From positions 1 through 15,628 of the forward strand of contig CAZDIA010000053.1 of assembly GCA_964505385.1 (NCBI GenBank): a DNA stretch of 15,628 nt, in the 5' to 3' direction. The notes under the pieces were generated by a model. It was given only the letters and a program-made list of their open reading frames with translations. It was not told where the DNA came from and made no database searches. Below are positions 8,288 through 14,473 of the stretch, piece by piece. The position numbers and the translations under genes are program-made. Position 1 is the stretch's first letter; the number at the start of each line of letters is the position of its first letter. Source of the DNA: SLJN01 sp964505385 (GTDB taxonomy: Bacteria; Bacteroidota; Rhodothermia; Balneolales; Natronogracilivirgulaceae).

Positions 8288-8773
8288 TTAATTCAAAACA
8301 ACGATCGCAGCATTTAAAACTGTGGCGTATCCTACCCATAATATATAGGGAGTCATCAGAATTGCAGCTTTAATATCTACCTTCCAAAAATACCATGTGG
8401 TGATGATAATGGCTGCCAAAAGCAACAAAATTTCGAACAATGCGGCTCCGGGTGACTGCAAACCAAAAAACAGAAATGACCAGGCAACATTAAACACCAG
8501 CTGTACGCAGTACCAGACAAGACCCTTATTCACATAGGGGTTTTCATCACGTTTTAACCATACCAGCCAGGCCGCAATTGCCATAAGGGTAAATAATAAC
8601 GGCCAAACGACAGGGAAGGCATAATCAGGAGGTGTGAATTCAGGTCGCGTCAGCTCCCGATACCACGGTTCAATACTCGGCATTGTAGCCAATGATCCCA
8701 AAACTCCGATACCCTGTGCAACCAGGACTGAAGTGATAAGGGCTATGACTTTTTTTGTGGTGGAATCAGGCAT
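8288..8773 (-). CDS. tspO: TspO/MBR-family membrane protein
   Basis: A 161-residue protein with five predicted membrane helices, the standard TspO/peripheral benzodiazepine receptor architecture and length. Conserved motifs are seen: WYRELTRPEFTPP (37-49) with FPVVWPLLF (53-61), QLVFNVAWSFLFFG (91-104), and PYILWVGYATVLNAA (142-156). Family members bind tetrapyrroles (heme, porphyrins) and, in some bacteria, act in stress signalling or porphyrin breakdown; which role applies here is unknown. The start is ATG 8773, with an A/T-rich leader and no Shine-Dalgarno sequence. No heme or carotenoid gene is adjacent. Confidence 0.93.
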   Translation of the reverse strand: MPDSTTKKVIALITSVLVAQGIGVLGSLATMPSIEPWYRELTRPEFTPPDYAFPVVWPLLFTLMAIAAWLVWLKRDENPYVNKGLVWYCVQLVFNVAWSFLFFGLQSPGAALFEILLLLAAIIITTWYFWKVDIKAAILMTPYILWVGYATVLNAAIVVLN

Positions 8774-9076
8774 TAAATAATTATGTTAAAATGGAATATG
8801 CATGCAAATATCGGCTGTGAAATAAGTAATGAACTGAACTTTTACTAACACATATTACCTAATCGGATATTACTGTTTATTTTTGATTCTTCTAAATCAA
8901 AACTATACGAATCGATTGAACTGGCAAATTTTTTAACATTCCTGTGTTCCGGAAGTAGAACTTTCGTTAAAAGAGGATCAAACAATTGGTAATACGGGAC
9001 GAATAATAAATTACTTTGTGTGGTTTGCCGCGTTTTACATAATATCTGATCAGCATAACAGTGATAGAGAATACCT
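8774..9076. other. Divergent intergenic region (~300 bp) with a small hairpin
   Basis: The region lies between divergent tspO and mnmD and must contain both promoters. The clearest structure is an 8-bp inverted repeat TTTTGATT (8881-8888) / AATCAAAA (8895-8902) with a 6-nt loop; it has no G/C-rich stem and its role is unclear. No small ORF or RNA gene was recognised. Confidence 0.45.
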
Positions 9077-9853
9077 ATGGCAATAAATAAAGATGATCAC
9101 TCGCAAACCCCAACGGGAGATGGTTCCCATACTGTTTATTCAAAGAAGTTTGATCAACATTTTCATAATCCGCGCGGAGCTGTTGTAGAAAGCAGGCATG
9201 TATTTTTTGAGGAGTCAGGGCTGCTGATTTCACTTCAGGATTGTAATAAACTTGCTATCGCGGAAACTGGTTTCGGCACCGGTTTGAACCTTTTACTGCT
9301 ATGTGAGTATTTACAGAAAATTAATTGTAGCCCCCGGATATCTTATTATGCCGTAGAAGGTTATCCCATTTCGGATTCTATTGCTACCCGATTGAATTAC
9401 TTCAAATACCTGGAGTTTCCTAATAATTTGCCACGCGTTGCCAATTGGTTCCGAAATCTGAAAACCGGCTGGAATGAAATTGAAGTGAGCGACACCGTTA
9501 CTTTACACTTATTTGTAGGGTCCTTTGATCAGTGGAAGCTTGATCCAAAGTCGATTGACTACTTTTTTCATGATCCGTTTTCCATTGAAGTTAACCCCGA
9601 AGGCTGGACGGTTGATTTTTTTACCAAATTATTTAAAGCGGCTAAGTATGACGCTGTTATGACTACATATGCTGCTGCTGTCCGGGCGCGTGCTGCAATG
9701 GCCGCTGCCGGCTGGCAGGTTGCCAGTGCTCCGGGAGCACCCGGTAAAAGAGAGATGACTGTTGCGTCGCCGGATGCGTTTCAGCTCAAAGGATTTAAGT
9801 TGCTGAATAACGCAAAGCTCAGGTACCGGTATGATCAGGATTATCAGGAATAA
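9077..9853 (+). CDS. mnmD: tRNA (mnm5s2U34)-methyltransferase, MnmD-like (stand-alone MnmC methylase domain)
   Basis: A 258-residue SAM-dependent methyltransferase that would carry out the last step of 5-methylaminomethyl-2-thiouridine synthesis at the wobble position of certain tRNAs. It shows the family N-terminal motif TGDGSHTVYSKKFDQHFH (13-30) with GAVVESRHVF (34-43), the SAM-binding loop ETGFGTGLN (63-71), the acidic residue pair near YAVEGYP (91-97), the catalytic-site block HDPFSIEVNPEGW (165-177) with D166, and the C-terminal GAPGKREMTVA (220-230). Unlike E. coli MnmC there is no FAD oxidase domain, so it is the single-domain MnmD type. Intermediate residues such as VRARAAMAAAGW (202-213) also fit the family. 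It is a single gene facing the helicase end to end. Confidence 0.88.
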   Translation: MAINKDDHSQTPTGDGSHTVYSKKFDQHFHNPRGAVVESRHVFFEESGLLISLQDCNKLAIAETGFGTGLNLLLLCEYLQKINCSPRISYYAVEGYPISDSIATRLNYFKYLEFPNNLPRVANWFRNLKTGWNEIEVSDTVTLHLFVGSFDQWKLDPKSIDYFFHDPFSIEVNPEGWTVDFFTKLFKAAKYDAVMTTYAAAVRARAAMAAAGWQVASAPGAPGKREMTVASPDAFQLKGFKLLNNAKLRYRYDQDYQE

Positions 9854-9923
9854 TTCTCACTGTAAATGTGATCGAATTTTCAGATGTATAGCTTGATGAT
9901 GTGTAAATAAATCACAATTTGAA

Positions 9924-11852
9924 TTAACCAACTTTTTTCGCTTTTGTTGATCCTGCCGTCCGGTGAATTTCATCGAGCAGCCGCCCCAGAAACTTCCCCT
10001 GATATACCCGCTGGATGTGATTCATATCCGCAAGTACGATTAAGCGGTCTTTGGAACGGGAAAAAGCGACATTAAGCAAACGCGGTACGCTGAGGCCGTT
10101 TTTCTCTTCGTCAAAAGGACGGACGCTGTAGTGACGTTCGCCGCCGGAAGTCCGTTCGCCGCTCATGGTCGTATCAAACAGTATGACCGGCCGTTCCCGC
10201 CCCTGGAATGTATGGATAGTTCCCACTTCAATATCCGGCATTCCGCTTTTTCGCAGATGTTTACGCAATGACCATACCACGGACCGAAAAGGTACGATGA
10301 TCCCGATATCTTCCGGCTTTCTTTGATCGCGAACCATCAGCCGTTGTGCGAGATTGCTGACCTGCTGCATATGCACTTCATTTTCCGGTCTGAATCCACG
10401 CTCCCCGGAGTTTTTAATGATGTAGGGTTTTTGGGGAGAGGTATCGATCAGATACATTCCCGGTCCAGAGGTGCTTCGTTGCAGACGCGTTTCATCGGTT
10501 TTCAGCCTGCCTTCATAAAACACGCGGCTGATTACCCCGGCCAGATCGCCTCCCAGACGGTATTGAGTATCAAAAAAAGCAGTGAAGTTCTGGTTTTGAT
10601 CATGCCATTGAAATAAGTCGGCGGGAGTTTTGGCGCCGGATACTCTGGAAAAAATATCCATTTCCAGGTAGGTGCGCGAAGAATAATCTTTGGTGAGAGC
10701 TATCGGGGGAAGCTGCATCGGATCTCCAACTACAATCAGGTGTTTCGCCGCGCGGGCGGCAAGCAGCAACATGTATGGCATGCCTGCCATCGACGCTTCG
10801 TCGATTACAACGACGTCAAAGCGCAGGCGGTCAAGCAAATCGGATACTGCAACCTGAGCGAGCGTGGTTCCGACAACCTGTTTCTCTTTCATCAGGTCCA
10901 GATCATCAACCGCATCCGGAAGCTCCGGTTCATCATTTTCATCGTCGATTCCCAGCTTTTCCTGAAGAGTTTCAATACGGGAAAGTGTGGCCTGATCAGG
11001 TTCTTCATCATGTTGATAATCAATAAGCTGCAGGTATTCGTCAATAAGATTTTTTATTTTCCCCGCTTCCTGAGTTCGCCGGTTCCGAGCCTGCTCGAGT
11101 TGATGTTGAAAGTGTATTTTTGTGATTTGCTGCGACTCCAGAACGATTTCACCGAAGCGGGTGATGTCTGCACTCCGGTCGAATCCGCCGGTCTGCTGCA
11201 ATGCATCTAAAATGCTGAGCATACCTACATCCACAGCACGATTGGTATTGGACGCGAATAGAACCCTGTTTCCGGCATATATATGATTGGCGATCATGTA
11301 GCCGAGTGTGGCCGTTTTTCCGGTGCCTGGTGGTCCCCAGACAAAAGATACCGGTTGATTTATTGCTATTTCGATGGCGTGCCGCTGCGAGGTGTTTCGC
11401 TGGTTATCATCCTTGATTTCAGAGTTATCGGAATCGTTCGCACTTTGCGGATGAAGCATGCGATCGACGGGGGCAAGCTTTTTGGAGTCCGGGTCGGCAA
11501 ACAGATCAGATAATTTCTCAAGTATTTTTTTAAGGATGTAATCATTTTCCCACTCCAGATGAACCTGACCAACAGAATTGCCGAAATCAGCTCTGAAACC
11601 TATGTCGATGTATTTATCAGTAGTCTCTACCGGGGTAGCGGTATGCTCCTGCCCGTTGATATCAGCCTTGAACTCCTCGGCATACCGGAGCGCAGGATTC
11701 GTAACTTCGAACCGGTAAACAAATGCTTCACCGGGAATTTTCTGTTTTGCACCCTGAAACAAAACCTCTTCGGACGGATTTTCCCGAACCGCTTCAATCT
11801 CGTTTTCCAGAGCCTTAATCGCTTTCCTTATTTCGTTCTTAACCTTCTTCAA
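9924..11852 (-). CDS. SF1 AAA helicase, UPF1/SMUBP2 (DNA2-like) type
   Basis: A 642-residue superfamily 1 helicase, probably cytosolic and acting on DNA or RNA. Motifs run in order: Q-like region near Q156; Walker A GPPGTGKT (173-180); Ia SNTNRAVD (201-208); Walker B DEAS (351-354); motif III GDPMQLPP (376-383); motif IV TQYRLGG (429-435); motif V GTIHTFQGRE (544-553); motif VI NVAFSRSKDR (594-603). Between Ia and II is a ~110-residue acidic, helical insert (about 235-345) typical of the 1B arm. The N-terminal ~130 residues are a beta-rich domain of unknown role, and no nuclease domain is seen. No ATG lies in the first 130 codons; the start taken is TTG 11852, 18 bases before an in-frame stop at 11871-11873, where a repeat begins. 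An insertion upstream could have displaced the native start. Confidence 0.87.
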   Translation of the reverse strand: MKKVKNEIRKAIKALENEIEAVRENPSEEVLFQGAKQKIPGEAFVYRFEVTNPALRYAEEFKADINGQEHTATPVETTDKYIDIGFRADFGNSVGQVHLEWENDYILKKILEKLSDLFADPDSKKLAPVDRMLHPQSANDSDNSEIKDDNQRNTSQRHAIEIAINQPVSFVWGPPGTGKTATLGYMIANHIYAGNRVLFASNTNRAVDVGMLSILDALQQTGGFDRSADITRFGEIVLESQQITKIHFQHQLEQARNRRTQEAGKIKNLIDEYLQLIDYQHDEEPDQATLSRIETLQEKLGIDDENDEPELPDAVDDLDLMKEKQVVGTTLAQVAVSDLLDRLRFDVVVIDEASMAGMPYMLLLAARAAKHLIVVGDPMQLPPIALTKDYSSRTYLEMDIFSRVSGAKTPADLFQWHDQNQNFTAFFDTQYRLGGDLAGVISRVFYEGRLKTDETRLQRSTSGPGMYLIDTSPQKPYIIKNSGERGFRPENEVHMQQVSNLAQRLMVRDQRKPEDIGIIVPFRSVVWSLRKHLRKSGMPDIEVGTIHTFQGRERPVILFDTTMSGERTSGGERHYSVRPFDEEKNGLSVPRLLNVAFSRSKDRLIVLADMNHIQRVYQGKFLGRLLDEIHRTAGSTKAKKVG

Positions 11853-11870
11853 ATTCTTGCTTTTGTTGTG

Positions 11871-11902
11871 TTAACCACAGAGGGTGAAGTGGGGTCACAG
11901 AG
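11871..11902 (+). repeat. CGCAAAG-type repeat, diverged copy 1
   Basis: Begins TTAACCACAGAGG and ends TCACAGAG. It is a weaker, same-orientation relative of the copy at 11933-11965 and begins 18 bases upstream of the helicase TTG start. Confidence 0.6.
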
Positions 11903-11932
11903 TAATTAAAATAACCTCAATTCATGTTTTTA

Positions 11933-11965
11933 TTAACCGCAAAGTTCGCAAAGTTGGTCGCAGAG
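11933..11965 (+). repeat. CGCAAAG-type repeat, copy 2 (left arm of inverted pair)
   Basis: Begins TTAACCGCAAAG, continues TTCGCAAAG and ends GTCGCAGAG; the unit CGCAAAGTT occurs twice in tandem inside it. Matches the reverse complement of 12373-12404 at about 28 of 33 positions. Confidence 0.8.
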
Positions 11966-11987
11966 CAATATTCTTGAGTTCAATCAA

Positions 11988-12365
11988 TCAGAACTGGTTA
12001 ACGACTCTTTTTAACCCGTTTTTAAGCCATGACACATTGAAGTTTATCAACAAGCCAACCTTGCAATCTGTCAACTTAAGATAGGTTAAAATTTGCGCCA
12101 AATGAACTTCATTAAGTTTTTCAACTGCCTTTATTTCTAAAATGACTTTGTTTTCAATGAACAAATCAACTTTGTATCCACAATCTATAAGAATTGATTC
12201 ATAGATAAGTGGCAGTGGTTTTTCAATCTCCACCTTCAAACCGGAGTTCTCCAGTTCATATGCCAGGCATTTCTGATAAGCTGACTCAAGTAAACCGGGT
12301 CCAAGTGCTTTGTGGATTTTAATCGCCCGGTTAATCACATGATTCGTTATTTCATTCTCATTCAT
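11988..12365 (-). CDS. GxxExxY protein (TIGR04256, PD-(D/E)XK_3-like)
   Basis: A 125-residue protein (from ATG 12365, MNENEITNHV...) of the family named for the invariant GxxExxY motif, seen here as GLLESAY (24-30). It also shows a putative PD-(D/E)XK nuclease core: VD (66-67) followed by EIK (77-79). The function of the family is unknown. The frame is open to 12410, but the extra 15 residues (MCLTAVFAKESQSLG) are only the translated flanking repeat, so the internal ATG was chosen. Repeat copies lie 22 bases beyond the stop codon and 7 bases before the start, giving a compact gene-plus-repeats unit. Members of this family are known in several bacterial phyla, often in multiple copies per genome; nothing here shows nuclease activity. 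Confidence 0.85.
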   Translation of the reverse strand: MNENEITNHVINRAIKIHKALGPGLLESAYQKCLAYELENSGLKVEIEKPLPLIYESILIDCGYKVDLFIENKVILEIKAVEKLNEVHLAQILTYLKLTDCKVGLLINFNVSWLKNGLKRVVNQF

Positions 12366-12372
12366 ACCTAAA

Positions 12373-12404
12373 CTCTGCGACTCCTTTGCGAACACTGCGG
12401 TTAA
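12373..12404 (-). repeat. CGCAAAG-type repeat, copy 3 (right arm, inverted)
   Basis: Read on the minus strand it begins TTAACCGCAGTG, continues TTCGCAAAG and ends GTCGCAGAG. It is the inverted partner of 11933-11965 and sits directly upstream of the GxxExxY start. Confidence 0.8.
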
Positions 12405-12441
12405 ACACAATAACCATTAAGAGCAGTAATTGCAGGTTTCC

Positions 12442-13332
12442 TTACTGGTCCCAGAGTTCGGCGCGGATGAGGTCGGCGCTGTAAGGGTCGAGTTGGTATC
12501 GGATTCGGAGGCGGCGGGTTTCGGGGAGCTGTCGTTCGACAAGGCCGGCAGAGTCGGGAGTGTAGAGAACAAGATCGGATTCGCGAACAAAAAGCGGAAG
12601 AGACTTGCCATAGGTACTGCCGGCCATGATCGAACCCTGGAATTTGAGGCTCAGTTTCAACTCTTCAATCAGGTGGGCGATACTCCCTTCCTCAGATGTT
12701 ACCAAAGCAAGTGTGTCAAGACTGGCGCGCTCCGTTATAGTTAAAAGTAACTCTGAATCAAGTGAATAAAAAACAGGCAGAAGCAGTTGTGTTTTTTGAT
12801 CAGACCGGAACTTATTGTAAAAGTTAATCGGCAGAAAAAGAGCGTCAAACTTAGCCATTTTGCTACGTTCCGAAGCCGCCAGGTATTTGCTTTTAACTCC
12901 AACCTGCTCCCTGATTGTATCGGCAATTAATCTGCCGTGTTCCCGGGTATGACCAACTGAGGCACAGCTTTGCAGCCGGTCCGGCCATTCCACAAAATTG
13001 AGCTGCTCCTGGAAAAGTGTTTCAACTTCCTCATCATCAAGGCCATATCCGACCAGTTCTTCCAGTACATCGCGTATTAGTTGGGCGCCTTTATCCAGCC
13101 GTCCGGATTTATCAAGAGTTGTATTTTGCCGGTTGACGATAAACCCGCGGCCACGCTCGGAGCGCAGCAATCCTTCTTCGGCAAGCTGATGATACGCCTT
13201 CCGGACGGTATGGAAACTCGTTTCCAGTTGTTTGCCGAGCTCTCTTGTCGATGGCAGTACATCGCCCACCTGAAACTGTTTGGTGGCGATCATCAAGCGG
13301 ATGCGATCAGCTATGTGCTTGGCGGTTTTCAT
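12442..13332 (-). CDS. GntR-family transcriptional regulator
   Basis: A 296-residue regulator. Residues 1-70 form the GntR winged helix-turn-helix: HIADRIRLMI, then VGDVLPSTRELGKQLETS, VRKAYHQLAEEGLL and the wing RGRGFIV. A helical linker (about 78-110) follows, and then a ~185-residue C-terminal domain that I do not recognise; it is neither a GntR aminotransferase-like domain nor an obvious FadR or UTRA domain. It has alternating beta/alpha character (FDALFLPINFY, TLALVTSEEGS, DLVLYTP), suggesting an alpha/beta ligand-binding fold. It is divergent from the ATP-grasp/KamA operon with about 145 bp between starts, and a palindrome at 13366-13381 lies between them, so it probably regulates that operon and itself. 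The start is ATG 13332. Its 3' end is 32 bases from the GxxExxY cassette. Confidence 0.88.
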   Translation of the reverse strand: MKTAKHIADRIRLMIATKQFQVGDVLPSTRELGKQLETSFHTVRKAYHQLAEEGLLRSERGRGFIVNRQNTTLDKSGRLDKGAQLIRDVLEELVGYGLDDEEVETLFQEQLNFVEWPDRLQSCASVGHTREHGRLIADTIREQVGVKSKYLAASERSKMAKFDALFLPINFYNKFRSDQKTQLLLPVFYSLDSELLLTITERASLDTLALVTSEEGSIAHLIEELKLSLKFQGSIMAGSTYGKSLPLFVRESDLVLYTPDSAGLVERQLPETRRLRIRYQLDPYSADLIRAELWDQ

Positions 13333-13365
13333 CTAAAGTTTATCTGGCTTTGTTATAATAAAACC

Positions 13366-13381
13366 TATCTACGGGTAGATA
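13366..13381. promoter_or_regulatory. Palindromic candidate operator in the GntR/ligase divergent region
   Basis: A perfect inverted repeat, TATCTAC GG GTAGATA (7+2+7), 34 bases upstream of the GntR start and about 98 upstream of the ligase start. Size and position fit a dimeric GntR-family operator; that it binds this regulator is inferred. Confidence 0.5.
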
Positions 13382-13386
13382 ATATA

Positions 13387-13394
13387 TATATTTG
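13387..13394 (+). promoter_or_regulatory. Possible Bacteroidota-type -7 element (TAnnTTTG)
   Basis: TATATTTG matches the TAnnTTTG consensus described for Bacteroidota primary-sigma promoters and lies just downstream of the palindrome, 84 bases before the ligase ATG. No good -33 TTTG is spaced correctly (the nearest is 13349-13352), so this is weak. Confidence 0.25.
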
Positions 13395-13478
13395 CCACTC
13401 CATTTGTGATGTGATATCATATCAAACGTTAGTTTAATGCTGTTACTCAGTGTCTGTAAAAAACTCTAAGCTTATTAG

Positions 13479-14447
13479 ATGAAGATCGGGATAATATACG
13501 ACCGGATTGAAGACTACAAGCATATTGATGGTCCGGAGGACCGGTTTGATGAATTTGAGCCGACTTCCACTATAGAGGCGATGAAAGATGCTGTAAAAAA
13601 GGCCGGTCATTCTCCGGTTGATATTGGATCACCGCATAATCTGCTTAGCCCGCCGGATATCGATCTCGCCTGGAATATAGCCGAAGGTTATGGTACCCGT
13701 AACCGGGAAGCATGGGCACCGGTTCTTCTTGAAATACATGATATTCCGGTATTAGGAAGTGATGCTGCTACACTTTCAGTTTCTTTGGATAAACATCTTT
13801 CACGGCTGATTGCCCGGAGTTCAGGCATACCCGTCGCCTGGGGTGAAAGTGTAAGTAAACCCGAAGAGATGCAGGAAGTTAGTGTTCCCGCCTACCCGCT
13901 ACTGCTGAAGCCGCGCTTTGAAGGCACTGCAAAGGGAATTAACCCCAATTCAATCGTAAACAATCGGGAGGAATTGGATAAAAAAGTACCCGAGCTTATT
14001 AAAACATACGATCAGGATGTGTTGATAGAACAGTTCTTGCCGGGTGCGGAGTTTACTTGCCTGGCTGTCGGGAGTCCGTTGCGATGTTTACCGGTTATCC
14101 AGCGCAGTGTGGACCGGGAATCACGCTTAGGGGTGCATGCACTGGCTGGCGTGGGCGAGGTCTCGGAAGGGGATCAGATCCTGCCTGGTTTACTTGATGA
14201 TGAACTTGAGCAACTGCTCATCAGCCAATCACTTAAAATGTGTCGTGATATGAAAGTGCGGCATTTTGCCCGCATCGATTTTAAAATGGATGAGTTTGGT
14301 CAACCGTTCTTTATGGAGATCAATCCGTTGCCAACATTTGCTGTTGACAGCACTTTCGCTGTTATTGCAGAAATGGAGGGTAAAAGCTATATCAGTTTTT
14401 TAGCTGATTTATTGAATGAAAGTATCGAAGATGTATACAGTTCTTAA
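13479..14447 (+). CDS. ATP-grasp ligase, D-alanine--D-alanine ligase-like
   Basis: A 322-residue ATP-grasp enzyme related to Ddl. It has a Ddl-like N-terminal domain (NIAEGYGTRNREAWAPVLLE, 66-85; IPVLGSDAATLSVSLDKHLS, 89-108), ATP-binding lysine region LLLKPRFEGTAKGI (141-154), EQFLPGAEF (184-192), and the metal-binding core ARIDF (264-268) with FMEINPLPTF (278-287; D267, E280 and N282 as likely Mg ligands). Differences from true Ddl: the family NTxPGMT block is NPLPTF, and the HGxxGEDGxxQ-like segment is altered. It therefore probably joins a carboxylate to an amine but not D-Ala to D-Ala. The first gene of an operon, it is followed after 26 bases by a KamA-family aminomutase and is divergent from GntR, which suggests a ligase acting on a beta-amino acid. 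The start is ATG 13479, without a Shine-Dalgarno sequence. Confidence 0.85.
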   Translation: MKIGIIYDRIEDYKHIDGPEDRFDEFEPTSTIEAMKDAVKKAGHSPVDIGSPHNLLSPPDIDLAWNIAEGYGTRNREAWAPVLLEIHDIPVLGSDAATLSVSLDKHLSRLIARSSGIPVAWGESVSKPEEMQEVSVPAYPLLLKPRFEGTAKGINPNSIVNNREELDKKVPELIKTYDQDVLIEQFLPGAEFTCLAVGSPLRCLPVIQRSVDRESRLGVHALAGVGEVSEGDQILPGLLDDELEQLLISQSLKMCRDMKVRHFARIDFKMDEFGQPFFMEINPLPTFAVDSTFAVIAEMEGKSYISFLADLLNESIEDVYSS

Positions 14448-14473
14448 AGGAACTCAAAACTTAAAATCCAATA

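Larger units (their letters stand above)
11866..12410. mobile_element. Candidate repeat-bounded GxxExxY cassette (MITE-like)
   Basis: About 545 bp bounded on the left by repeat copies 11871-11902 and 11933-11965 and on the right by an inverted copy 12373-12404. The outermost bases also pair (TTGTG 11866-11870 with CACAA 12406-12410). The only gene inside is the GxxExxY protein. There is no transposase and no clear target-site duplication. This is a candidate non-autonomous mobile unit, inferred from the inverted-repeat layout; it lies between the GntR gene and the helicase. Confidence 0.5.

Noticed and set aside
12366..12410. N-terminal extension MCLTAVFAKESQSLG of the GxxExxY ORF
   Set aside because: It is the translated flanking repeat; the internal ATG at 12365 begins the conserved protein.
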